Source: Nostoc linckia NIES-25
Lineage (GTDB): Bacteria > Cyanobacteriota > Cyanobacteriia > Cyanobacteriales > Nostocaceae
Length of the DNA: 64,000 nucleotides
Reading direction: 5' to 3'
Assembly: GCF_002368035.1 (NCBI RefSeq)
Contig: NZ_AP018222.1
Coordinates: 6,161,784-6,225,783, forward strand
Shown here one piece after another: positions 18,425-27,605 of this stretch. A model generated the notes under the pieces. It was given only the letters and a program-made list of their open reading frames with translations, did no database searches and was not told the DNA's origin. Positions within the stretch are counted from its first letter, which is position 1. The number at the start of each line of letters is the position of its first letter. The translations under genes were made by a program, and so were the position numbers.

Positions 18425-20989
18425 TTATTCTGCCCAAGCAATCAACCTTGGTTCGTAAGCATTAGCCAAATGTTGATTTTTCGGCAATACCCGCAAAGAC
18501 AAGCCTTGCAAACCGGAGGTGGTGTAGGTAATATTAGCGGTGTAAGTAGTCAATCCTTGGCTATCTTCGCCTTGGTAATCCATCACCACTGTCACAGCGT
18601 TGACAATATCACCATTGGCATCGATCGCACCTTGATATAACTCTACCTGCACGTCATCATTGTCCAAAGTTGCCAAGTCAACCTTAGCTTTGACAGCCAC
18701 AGTTTGGTTAACTTCAATATCCGCAGGTGTGGATACATCAATATCTTTGATTTTGATGTTGAACCAGTGGTCGCTGAGTTTTGCTTTCCAAGCGGCTAGT
18801 TCTTTGGCTGGGGCATAGTTATCAACGGTCAGGGTATGATAGCGATCGCTAGCTGGAAAATAAGCTCTTTGTGCATATTCTCCTACCATCCGCGCTGTAT
18901 TAAAGAATGGACAATTCAAGCGAATTGCATCCTTCATTTTGGCAACCCACGGCCGCGGTAAGCCATCACTATCCCGATGTTCGTAAAATAGCGGTACGAC
19001 TTCCTTCTCTAACAAATCGTAGAGGGCGTTTGCTTCTACTTCATCTTGGTAGGCGGGATCGTCGTAATTTTCTCCATGTCCAATTGCCCAGCCTGTGCGG
19101 ACATAATCAGCTTCATCCCACCAACCATCTAGTACGCTTAAATTGGGCAATCCATTCATTGACGCTTTCATGCCACTGGTACCAGACGCTTCCCGCGGAC
19201 GACGCGGTGTGTTTAACCAGATATCACAACCTGCTACCATCAACCGCGAAATGTGAATGTCGTAATTAGGAACAAACACTACCTGCTTTTCTAAATGCTG
19301 TTCGCGGATAAAGTGATTGATGTCGCGGATAAGTTCTTTTCCGGGAATATCTTTAGGATGCGCTTTACCGGCAATTACAAATTGCACCTTTCGGTCTTTT
19401 TTGGCTAACAAAATCCGCTTGATGCGTTCTACATCGCGCATCCACAAAGTAGCGCGTTTGTAGGTGGCAAAGCGACGAGCAAAGCCAATGGTAAAAGCGT
19501 AGGGATCTAAAACTTCTTGGGCTTGGACAATTTCTGAAGGTGAAGCGCCGCGATCGCGTAAATGCTTGACCAAATGCTCCCGCACGTACAATATCATGTC
19601 TAAGCGGCAGCGTTCGTGATTGCGCCACAATTCTTCATCGGGTATGGCGTCCATCCTATCCCACAGTGGGCTATCTACTGGTGCTGATGACCAACTCGGC
19701 CCCAAGTAGCGATCGTATAACTCTTGAGTTGATTTGGCAACACAACTCCGAGCATGGACGCCGTTTGTAATGGCGGCGATGGGCACTTCTTCCACTGGCA
19801 CTTTTTTCCACAAGCCTTGGAACATTTGCCGGGACACTACGCCGTGCAATTGTGCCACGCCGTTGGAAAATGTTGCCATTTTTAACGCCAACACTGCCAT
19901 ACTGAAAGGCGCAGACAAATCGCCAGTATTTTCCCGCCCCAGTCCTAAGAATTGTTCTTTGGGCAAGCCAAAGATTTCTGCATAGTACCCCAGATAATAC
20001 AAAACTTTGTCGGGAGAAAATAAGTCAATGCCTGCTGGTACTGGCGTGTGAGTAGTAAAGATATTACTCGAAGCCACCACCTGTTTAGCTTCGGCATAAT
20101 CCAATCCCTCTTCCTGAATCAGCAGCCGGATGCGTTCTAGGGCAGAGAAGGCGGCGTGACCTTCATTCATGTGGTAGGCGGTGACCTTCAAGCCCAAGGC
20201 TTTGAGCATTTGCACACCACCGATCCCCAGCATGATTTCCTGGTGGATACGCATGTCGATGTCGCCACCATAGAGTTGGTCTGTGATGTCGTGGTCGTAG
20301 GGATTATTGGGTTCAATGTTGGTGTCTAGCAGATATAAAGGCACCATTCCCACCTGTACGCGCCAAACTCTGGCGTAGACCTTGCGCCCTGGATAGTCTA
20401 CTGCAATTCGCAGTTCTGAACCATCGGGATTGCGCTCTGGGTGCAAGGGCATATTGTAGAAATCGTTGATGGGGTAGCGTTCTTGCTGCCAACCATCAGC
20501 ATTGAGATACTGGGCAAAGTAGCCTTGCTGGTAGAGCAAACCTACACCTACAAGGGGTAGACCCAAGTCACTGGCAGATTTGAGGTGATCCCCCGCCAGA
20601 ACGCCCAAACCTCCAGAATACACGGGCAAGCAATCTACAAGTCCAAATTCCGCCGAAAAATAGGCGTAGCATTCTTTTGGTTTATTTTCCCGTTGTTTCT
20701 GATGCCAGGTGCGCTCTTGCAAATAATCTTCTAACTGACGGTTAGCTCGATCCATTTGCGCGAGGAAGCCTTCATCTTCGACAACTTCCAAAAGTCGCGC
20801 CTGAGAAATAGTACCCAGCATCAACACCGGGTTATGACGGCTCGACTCCCACAGGTCAGAATCTAAGCGACGAAATAAATCTTTAGTCTCAACGTTCCAA
20901 TCCCAGTGCAAGTTATATGCCAGCCGCCGCAGCGGTTCGAGTCGCGGCGGTAGTGAGGGGGAGACATTGAATGTGCGAATTGGCTGCAT
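18425..20989 (-). CDS. glgP: Glycogen (alpha-glucan) phosphorylase
   Basis: 854 residues from the ATG at 20989 (MQPIRTFNVSPSLPPRLEPL); a TTG 18 bases upstream is less likely. It releases glucose-1-phosphate from glycogen with pyridoxal phosphate as cofactor. It is the short alpha-glucan phosphorylase type with an N-terminal DUF3417 region (LAYNLHWDWN). The PLP lysine lies in EASGTSGMKASMNG; the active-site regions YSGGLGVLAGDH and HMNEGHAAF are present. The extra C-terminal 100 residues (DVSTPADIEVNQTV) form a beta domain common in this subtype. It is monocistronic with a strong terminator and acts in night-time carbon use. Confidence 0.95.
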   Translation of the reverse strand: MQPIRTFNVSPSLPPRLEPLRRLAYNLHWDWNVETKDLFRRLDSDLWESSRHNPVLMLGTISQARLLEVVEDEGFLAQMDRANRQLEDYLQERTWHQKQRENKPKECYAYFSAEFGLVDCLPVYSGGLGVLAGDHLKSASDLGLPLVGVGLLYQQGYFAQYLNADGWQQERYPINDFYNMPLHPERNPDGSELRIAVDYPGRKVYARVWRVQVGMVPLYLLDTNIEPNNPYDHDITDQLYGGDIDMRIHQEIMLGIGGVQMLKALGLKVTAYHMNEGHAAFSALERIRLLIQEEGLDYAEAKQVVASSNIFTTHTPVPAGIDLFSPDKVLYYLGYYAEIFGLPKEQFLGLGRENTGDLSAPFSMAVLALKMATFSNGVAQLHGVVSRQMFQGLWKKVPVEEVPIAAITNGVHARSCVAKSTQELYDRYLGPSWSSAPVDSPLWDRMDAIPDEELWRNHERCRLDMILYVREHLVKHLRDRGASPSEIVQAQEVLDPYAFTIGFARRFATYKRATLWMRDVERIKRILLAKKDRKVQFVIAGKAHPKDIPGKELIRDINHFIREQHLEKQVVFVPNYDIHISRLMVAGCDIWLNTPRRPREASGTSGMKASMNGLPNLSVLDGWWDEADYVRTGWAIGHGENYDDPAYQDEVEANALYDLLEKEVVPLFYEHRDSDGLPRPWVAKMKDAIRLNCPFFNTARMVGEYAQRAYFPASDRYHTLTVDNYAPAKELAAWKAKLSDHWFNIKIKDIDVSTPADIEVNQTVAVKAKVDLATLDNDDVQVELYQGAIDANGDIVNAVTVVMDYQGEDSQGLTTYTANITYTTSGLQGLSLRVLPKNQHLANAYEPRLIAWAE

Positions 20990-21578
20990 AGGTTGGCAAA
21001 ACTCCAAGTTTAGCTATGGTTATTGTTTACTTTCTTTACCAATGTTGCCAATTCTCTATAGCCTAGTTTGTGAAAAAGCCATGACTTTGTTAAGCATTGA
21101 GAATTTTTCTTAACCTCGTTGCTAGAGTTTACACCAAGGTATTTTTTATTCTATGCGTTACTTTTAGCCATGTACTTGGTATATGAAAATTTAACCATTT
21201 ACTGGTATGTATCATTTAATATAATTTAGTTTTGAACGAATTATTTATATTTATTTTATTATTCGTTTTGGGGATCGATTATTTTTGCCTTAATGGAATG
21301 AAAATATTATCATCTCGATTGTAACCATAAGAAAAAATTAATTATTTTTTAATAAAATTATCCCGATCTAGAATCATGACAATGAATAGGTTGGGTTAAC
21401 CTAAATTTATGCGATCGCACGACATTGTTTCACTCAGCCGGAAGCTGTTGTTGAGGAAAACTGTAGTCAGGAGTTCAGCAGAAAAAGCGATGTCTACGAC
21501 GGGCTACACCTACGGCAAACACTTGGCATCAAACAAACATTGATACTACAAGAGTAAAACAATTTACTCAATGTTATC
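20990..21578. other. Intergenic region upstream of glgP
   Basis: AT-rich leader of glgP (21010-21400) and a short dispersed repeat containing CGATGTCTACGACGGGCTAC near 21490. No gene is seen. Confidence 0.4.
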
Positions 21579-21902
21579 TTATGCACCTAGTGAAGGCTGA
21601 TCCTTAGTATTTTTTGACATTGTGAGAGCTATGGCTGCTGCATAGGCAATCTCCGCTGCCACTTGATAAGCATGTTTAATACTCGATGAAGCGTCCTTGG
21701 TTTTAGGAGCAGGGGAAACTTTTTTGCGCCGTGATTCTTGCTTTACATCGCCTGCAACAATAGATCGCTGTAATAATATCCAAGCATCTAGATCTTCGGA
21801 ATCATAATCGCTTTGAATTAGCGATCGGATTTCGTCTTCAGCTACAATACTCAAATAACCAGTAGCTAGAGCTTCTTCTACAAGTTCTTTAATTAAAGCC
21901 AT
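21579..21902 (-). CDS. Hypothetical protein, small
   Basis: 107 residues from the ATG at 21902 (MALIKELVEEALATGYLS). I do not recognise it. The N-terminal 55 residues look like a helix-turn arrangement with acidic residues (EDEIRSLIQSDYDSEDLDAW). The middle is basic (RRKKVSPAPKTK). The end has an Ala-rich helix (AAEIAYAAAIALTMSK). It stands alone. The composition is normal for this genome, which supports a real gene, but the ribosome site is poor. Confidence 0.5.
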   Translation of the reverse strand: MALIKELVEEALATGYLSIVAEDEIRSLIQSDYDSEDLDAWILLQRSIVAGDVKQESRRKKVSPAPKTKDASSSIKHAYQVAAEIAYAAAIALTMSKNTKDQPSLGA

Positions 21903-23434
21903 AATAATATAGACCAAGTGTGTGAGTTAAAACCGATACCTCAATTTCTCCAATTGCATCTTGCCTTGTCAACTTTTCCCTGAAACTCGCATACGTTTTA
22001 GCTTCCATAAAATTTATAACAACCAAACCCAAGCACGCATCACCCGCTCGGCTCACCCATTTGGGTGATTTACAAATTTTGAGATATAAGTAACAGGGAA
22101 GAAGCTAATTTTTAGCTTTTTGTTTTTGCCAAAAATAGGGTGTGATTTAGTATAGTAGATATCATTTTAAATTTAACAAAAGCTCAAATTTTTTTTAGAA
22201 TTAGGTGGCGGTATAAATATTATTAGTCATTAGTCTTCTCTTACAAAGTTCCGATGGTCGGAAACCTCCGCTCAGACTTTGCGCTTAGTCATTGGTCGCT
22301 TGTACTGAGCGACTTGTGCCGAGAGTACCTTGAGGGGAAGCAAGCTACGCGTAGCGTCTACTAGAGAAGTCGAGGTAAGTCCTTGGCGCAGCCTCTCGCA
22401 GAGAAGTATTAGTCATTAGTTACCCTCTGCCCCTCTGTCCCTGTTACCTGTGCCCCGTGTCCCCACTTCCTATTTAGCTCGTAAAAAACTTAGCTGATTT
22501 TCATAATTTTTATCAGTAAATAGCCTGAAAAATCGCTGATTTCAGAAAGATTGCGCCACTAAAAATAAAATGTGTTATCGTTAAAAACAATTGTAATTAA
22601 AAGCCATTCATCTAATTTTTTTATAAAGATGAATTGGTTAGTCTGTAAATCATCCGTGTGCAACATGATTGGAGCAGCATACTCTAGAAATTCGTTGCAA
22701 GAAAGCCGTCATAGCAGTCGGGGAAGCGCTTACTTGTTTGCACCGATGGTTAACTTCAATGTGATGGCCGATGTGGGAGATAATCCACCTTAAATTGGAT
22801 TTTATTTGGGCAGAATTACCCACAAAAATCCAACAATAATTACATATTCTGCTAGACGTAAATTGTCTTTGAGCTTTGAAATAGTCTAGTTAAATGTATT
22901 TTTGTTGCCAATTAGCTTGTAGGACTGAGTTGTTTTAACACACTAAAACAGCCTGAGAATAAATAACCTTCAGGTAAACAACTCTACGCGTACTTGTGTA
23001 ACAAGCTTTTAAAATTTTTTGCCCAATAACCAAGTATCCTATCTCAACCAAAAAATATTTCCATCAGACAATTTAATAGTCTGAACTTTGACTCTGCAAT
23101 GCGTCGATGTTGTTTTGTTAATTCCGTCTCTGGAAAAATCAGCAAAACTTCAGCGTCAGCTTACTTGTGCAAAGGCTTCTAGCGATGGAAGCAATTGTGC
23201 ATATCAGCTGAATAATCATACCGGATTAAAGTTAAAAAATTGCTTGCATTCAAGCCAGACTTTGGTTGTTCCAAATTTGGAAACCCGTATAAAAATTCTG
23301 GGGAATGCAGTAATACCGTTAATTTAAATCAGGTATTACGACATACTAATACCAATAGTATGGGTACGAGATTAGGATACAGCCCAAAAAAGCTTCAAAA
23401 CCTCAACAAGAATTGATTGAAGAGATATGTAACC
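21903..23434. other. 1.5-kb region without a confident gene
   Basis: 22225-22420 is a mosaic of short repeats (GTCATTAGTC units, TACTGAGCGACTTGTGCCGA, and a TCGCAGAGAAG stretch). Two frames exist: 22629-22793 (54 residues from MNWLVCKSSVCN, ending VGDNPP) and 23088-23327 (79 residues from a TTG start). Neither has a recognisable family or a good ribosome site. GTAATACC (23310) and GGTATTAC (23332) form an inverted repeat upstream of the acyltransferase and could be an operator or hairpin. Confidence 0.4.
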
Positions 23435-24124
23435 ATGCGTAAAGACCAATATTTCTCAAAATTTCAACGCGCCCAAGAACTTTTAGTAACTACAGTGTTA
23501 GGAGATCTTCCAACACTCATTCTCGGCCCAAAGTTGCGAAATTTAGGATATCGTACTATTTTCGCTAAAATAGGCAGCCCCGTGTATATCCAAAATGGTG
23601 TCGAATTTAAGAGTACTTCTTGTATTGAAATTGGCAGTGGAGTATATATTTTTAAAGGTGTACGGTTGGACGCCAGCGGACACAAAAATAATAGAATTCA
23701 TCTAGAAAATAGAGTCGCTATTGAACGTTACGTTGATATCGGGTGCTTGGAAAATACGTATATACATATTGATGAAGACACCTTCATTGGGCCTAACGTG
23801 TGTATTGAAGGGCCAGGAGACATTAAAATTGGCAAACACTGTATGATTGCTGGCCACTCAGGGATATATGCTAATAATCATAACTTTGCCGATCCAATGC
23901 AACCGATAAAATCCCAAGGCGTGACTCGCAAAGGAATTGCGATCGAGGATGACTGTTGGCTAGGGCATGGAGTAACAGTATTAGATGGCGTTACCATCGG
24001 TCAAGGCAGTGTGATTGGTGCCGGAGCAGTGGTCAATAAAGATATTCCTCCTTTTTCCGTTGCTGTAGGCATACCTGCACGAGTAATCAAAAATCGGATT
24101 GGCAAGGAACTAGCAAAATTTTGA
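23435..24124 (+). CDS. Hexapeptide-repeat acyltransferase
   Basis: 229 residues from the ATG at 23435 (MRKDQYFSKFQ). The left-handed beta-helix is shown by repeated [LIV]-G-x4 units: GSPVYIQNGVEF, IHIDEDTFIGPNVCIEGPG, WLGHGVTVLDGVTIGQGSVI. The end GIPARVIKNRIG and the catalytic-type His in GHSGIYANNHNF are as in the maltose/galactoside and sugar O-acetyltransferase group. It probably acetylates a sugar of a surface polysaccharide or cell-wall intermediate, inferred only from family. It is monocistronic, with repeat DNA downstream. Confidence 0.85.
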   Translation: MRKDQYFSKFQRAQELLVTTVLGDLPTLILGPKLRNLGYRTIFAKIGSPVYIQNGVEFKSTSCIEIGSGVYIFKGVRLDASGHKNNRIHLENRVAIERYVDIGCLENTYIHIDEDTFIGPNVCIEGPGDIKIGKHCMIAGHSGIYANNHNFADPMQPIKSQGVTRKGIAIEDDCWLGHGVTVLDGVTIGQGSVIGAGAVVNKDIPPFSVAVGIPARVIKNRIGKELAKF

Positions 24125-24507
24125 AATGGGGATTGGGGACTGGGGACTGGGGACTGGGGTATGGTAAGCGTTCTTTGTAACCTCTACTTTTTTGGGAAAC
24201 TTATGTTGTTAGTCAACGTCACAAGAAGAGCTAGTCTTTGAGTTATTTTTTAGGGACATCTATTAAGTTAGACATGCACTGATTCTCAATACACTTGGGC
24301 TTTGAGAGTGCTGAGTTAGGAGTTATTCTCCCTCTTTTCCCTCATCTCCCGCGTCCCCCAGTCCCCAGTCCCCAATCCCTAGTCCCCAATCCCAAGAATC
24401 TCGTCTCAAAAAGGGACGAGATGTGAGTAATATAAAGTAGCTACTTTTTCTGCATGGCAGATACTGAAAGAAAAGCTCTCTTTGTTATACCCGTTGGAGA
24501 TGTTTGT
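24125..24507. other. Repeat-containing region upstream of psbI
   Basis: GGGGACTGGGGACTGGGG units at 24130-24160 and the complementary CCCCAGTCCCCAGTCCCC series at 24355-24391 form inverted arrays. ATCTCGTC (24398) and GACGAGAT (24415) form an 8-bp hairpin. The psbI promoter and leader should lie in 24423-24500. Confidence 0.6.
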
Positions 24508-24624
24508 ATGGTGACTTTAAAAATCGTTGTTTATATTGTTGTTGCCTTCTTTATAGCTATCTTCGTGTTCGGATTTTTGTCGAACGACCCAGCTCGTAAC
24601 CCCGGCCGTCGGGACTTGGAGTAA
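24508..24624 (+). CDS. psbI: Photosystem II reaction centre protein I
   Basis: A 38-residue frame. It starts MVTLKIVVYIVVAFFIAIFV and ends SNDPARNPGRRDLE, matching the PsbI family along its whole length (cyanobacterial PsbI is 38 residues). It has one thylakoid membrane helix (about residues 4-24) and a conserved stromal tail. PsbI sits next to D1 and the CP43 side of the photosystem II core and helps early assembly. GGAG is found 9 bases before ATG. It stands as a single gene between the acyltransferase and the LptD-like gene. Confidence 0.96.
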   Translation: MVTLKIVVYIVVAFFIAIFVFGFLSNDPARNPGRRDLE

Positions 24625-24805
24625 AAAAGCGATAAATTATCCACAACTTTGGAAGGCGGAAAATACTCAACGCCACGGAAACTTACTAGGTTAAAGTTAG
24701 TAAGTTTCCTGCTCCAAGTAGCAGAAGGCGACAGTCGAAAGGCAAAATGTATATTCATGCTTTTGTTCGCCATTTGGCTGTTTGTTAGCTCGGTTTTGCT
24801 CAAAT

Positions 24806-27436
24806 ATGCTTCATCCAGTTCTGCCGCCCGATCCGCCTCCTATTCTCGAACCTTTACAAATTGCCAATCCTGTCTCATCTGTCAGTGATACAAAATCTGC
24901 TTCAGGTGTCAAGACTGGAATACGCTTCAACATAGACAAATCCAAGCATGACAAGGATTTAGCTCATTTGCCGATCGCAGGTGACATGAAAAGTTATCCG
25001 CGATCGCCAACTTCGTTTTACTCAACTGCTGATAAACTGCTAGTTGCTGAAACTCCATCTCCACCCAATCCACCACAAACTTTTCCACCAGAATTTTCTT
25101 CTGGTAACGCCTCCCAAAGCGCGGCACTTCTGGGGCAATCTCTAGAAGTTGGTTATCCCAGGCAGCAAGTTCAACTTTTTAATCTGACTGAAAATGAAGA
25201 TACAAAGGCAGACAGACGCGGGGACGGGGAGAGCCAGGGACACAAACAGGGTAAGCCTGAAGCATCTGGAGAACTTCAAGAGCGATCGCCAAATCCCGAC
25301 TCCAGTAATCAAGAAAAACAAACTTCATTAGACTCTCCTCTTTTAGCGTCTCCCACTCCCGGCGTTCCCGCGTCTTTGCATCCTCCCCTCCCCGCGTCCC
25401 CCCCTCCTGTTTCTGCATCAAATTCTCAATCAGTACAAAATTTAATCCAATTCAAGTCTCGCAACCCAACAAACAAACTTTCTCCACCCTTCACTGTAGA
25501 ATTTTATTCCCAATCGCCAACACCAACGCCCGCGCCACAAGTAGACACTACAAATCAGCCACAAGCGCCAGCCACTACGCCGCCAGCCGCACCGAGAATT
25601 GTGGAAGTGACTTCAGATCGGCAGGAGTATGACGAACAACGGCGGATTATTACGGCTGTCGGTAATGTGGTTGTTCGATTTGATGGAGCGGTAGTAGATG
25701 CCGATCGCCTACAAGTCAATTTGGATAACTTGATTGCAGCCGGAGAAGGTAATGTAATTCTCACACGAGGCGATCAAATACTGCGGGGACAACGTTTTAC
25801 CTATAACTTTGTTCAAGATAGCGGGGAAATGCTAAATGGTAGTGGGGAAATTTACGTACCCTCAGCCAGTACAGATTTTGCTTTCTCATCCACAAACATA
25901 ACTGCTGGTGGAGTACCACAACGTTTGCCGAGCGATAGCATTAGAGCTAATCAGCCGCTTTCAGGTGTCAGCAGTCCTGGAGGAATTGATATTACAGTTG
26001 GCGGTCAATCAGAAGCTAGCAATCTCCCGCCTCCGAAAGCTGGGGGTGCAGTCAAACGCCTGAGATTTGAAGCTCAACAGATTGACTTCTACACTCAAGG
26101 CTGGCAAGCAAGGGATGTCAGGATAACCAATGACCCTTTTTCTCCCCCAGAACTAGAGTTACGTGCAGATAAAGTCACTTCGACGCGGGAATCACCCTTG
26201 GTAGACCGCATCCGCACGCAGGGACAGCGTTTGGTATTAGATCAAACAATCTCCTTACCAATTCCAGTAAACGAACAGAAAATTGACCGTCGAGAGCGGG
26301 ATGTTACACCCTTTATAGTCTCTCCCGGCTACGACCGAGAAGACCGGGGTGGTTTCTATGTTGAGCGTGGCTTTCAAATCATCGATACAGAGCAGACGCG
26401 CTGGACAATTACGCCTCAGTTATTTGTACAAAGGGCTATAGAAGGAAAGGAGAACTTAAGCGCAATATTTGGTGTCAGAAGCAGGATAAATTCTGTTTTG
26501 GGTCCACGAACTGTAATTCAAGGTACTGGAGAGTTAACCAGTTTTGACTTCGACAACCTGGAAGACAGCTTCCGGGCGAATTTGGGATTGCGCCAAGTAA
26601 TAGGCGATCGCCTTCCTCATCTGTTGAATTTGCAATATAATTACCGCGAGCGTCTCTACAATGGCACCCTTGGTTTTCAAGACGTTCAGAGTAGTTTTGG
26701 CGGTCTGGTTACCTCTCCTGTGATTCCTTTAGGTAAAAGTGGCGTCAATCTTAGCTATCAAGCAAGTGCCCAGTATATCGATGCCAACACTGATCGGTTA
26801 GACTTACTAGACCCAGTGCGGGAAAACAATCGCATCTCACTAGGTCGCCTACAAGCTAGTGCTGACCTCAGTACTGGGTTCCGACTGTGGCAGGGAAAAC
26901 CATTACCACCGACATCCAGTGAGGGATTACGATACACAGCGACCCCTGTAGTTCCTTACTTGCTAGCGATCGCTGGCGTCACGGGCACCACCAGTTATTA
27001 CAGCAATGGAGATAACCAAAGCACCCTAACTGGTAGAATTGGCTTACTAGGGCAAATTGGTAATTTTTCTCGACCCCTTTTCGACTACACTGCCTTTAAT
27101 ATTATTTATTCTCAAGGTTTAAATAACGGATTATCGCCTTTTTTATTCGATCGCTCCGTTGATAACAAAGTATTGAGTGCTGGGATTACACAGCAAATTT
27201 ATGGGCCTCTGCGCTTAGGCTTTCAAACATCAATTAACTTAGATACAGGTAAAGAAACTAGCACTGACTACATAGTGGAATATAGCCGCCGCACCTATGG
27301 CATCACCTTGCGTTACAATCCGGTACTGGAGCTAGGTGCTGTAAGCATCCGAATTAGTGATTTTAACTGGAATGGTGGCACCAATCCATTTTCTGAAATT
27401 AAGCCAGTAGTCGGCGGCGTGCAACAAAATTATTGA
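24806..27436 (+). CDS. LptD/OstA-like outer-membrane protein (DUF3769)
   Basis: 876 residues from the ATG at 24806 (MLHPVLPPDPPPILEPLQ). Residues 1-265 are Pro/Ser-rich and low in complexity. Residues about 270-360 form an LptA/OstA-like beta-jellyroll (TSDRQEYDEQRRIITAVGNV, followed by DADRLQVNLDNLIAAGEGNV). The rest is rich in alternating aromatic and polar residues, ending in aromatic-rich strands (ISDFNWNGGTNPF), as expected for an outer-membrane barrel. It is the cyanobacterial counterpart of LptD, which inserts lipopolysaccharide into the outer leaflet. No classical signal peptide is seen at the chosen start, which is unusual. Pyrimidine repeats follow. Confidence 0.82.
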   Translation: MLHPVLPPDPPPILEPLQIANPVSSVSDTKSASGVKTGIRFNIDKSKHDKDLAHLPIAGDMKSYPRSPTSFYSTADKLLVAETPSPPNPPQTFPPEFSSGNASQSAALLGQSLEVGYPRQQVQLFNLTENEDTKADRRGDGESQGHKQGKPEASGELQERSPNPDSSNQEKQTSLDSPLLASPTPGVPASLHPPLPASPPPVSASNSQSVQNLIQFKSRNPTNKLSPPFTVEFYSQSPTPTPAPQVDTTNQPQAPATTPPAAPRIVEVTSDRQEYDEQRRIITAVGNVVVRFDGAVVDADRLQVNLDNLIAAGEGNVILTRGDQILRGQRFTYNFVQDSGEMLNGSGEIYVPSASTDFAFSSTNITAGGVPQRLPSDSIRANQPLSGVSSPGGIDITVGGQSEASNLPPPKAGGAVKRLRFEAQQIDFYTQGWQARDVRITNDPFSPPELELRADKVTSTRESPLVDRIRTQGQRLVLDQTISLPIPVNEQKIDRRERDVTPFIVSPGYDREDRGGFYVERGFQIIDTEQTRWTITPQLFVQRAIEGKENLSAIFGVRSRINSVLGPRTVIQGTGELTSFDFDNLEDSFRANLGLRQVIGDRLPHLLNLQYNYRERLYNGTLGFQDVQSSFGGLVTSPVIPLGKSGVNLSYQASAQYIDANTDRLDLLDPVRENNRISLGRLQASADLSTGFRLWQGKPLPPTSSEGLRYTATPVVPYLLAIAGVTGTTSYYSNGDNQSTLTGRIGLLGQIGNFSRPLFDYTAFNIIYSQGLNNGLSPFLFDRSVDNKVLSAGITQQIYGPLRLGFQTSINLDTGKETSTDYIVEYSRRTYGITLRYNPVLELGAVSIRISDFNWNGGTNPFSEIKPVVGGVQQNY

Positions 27437-27454
27437 TCTTGGGCAAACAGGGTA

Positions 27455-27600
27455 TGGGGAAAGGGAAAGGGGTATGGTTCGACAAGCTCACCAACCGGGG
27501 AAAAGGGGAAAGATTAAATTTATCCCTTTTCCCTTTAACCTTTTCCCTTTAACCTTTTCCCTTTAACCTTTTCCCCTGCCTCCCCTACTCCCTCAGTCCC
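27455..27600. repeat. Purine/pyrimidine tandem repeat block
   Basis: GGGGAAAAGGGGAAAGATTAAATTTATCCC core followed by three CCCTTTAACCTTTT units. The same core occurs at 34860-34930 and, inverted, at 41270-41330. It sits between two convergent genes. Confidence 0.8.
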
Positions 27601-27605
27601 CATTC

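Noticed and set aside
22572..22793. Small protein gene (MNWLVCKSSVCN...)
   Set aside because: No recognisable family, no ribosome site, and the region is full of repeats; kept only as a note in the intergenic entry.
23088..23327. 79-residue frame from a TTG start
   Set aside because: No family, weak start, and its end overlaps an inverted repeat.
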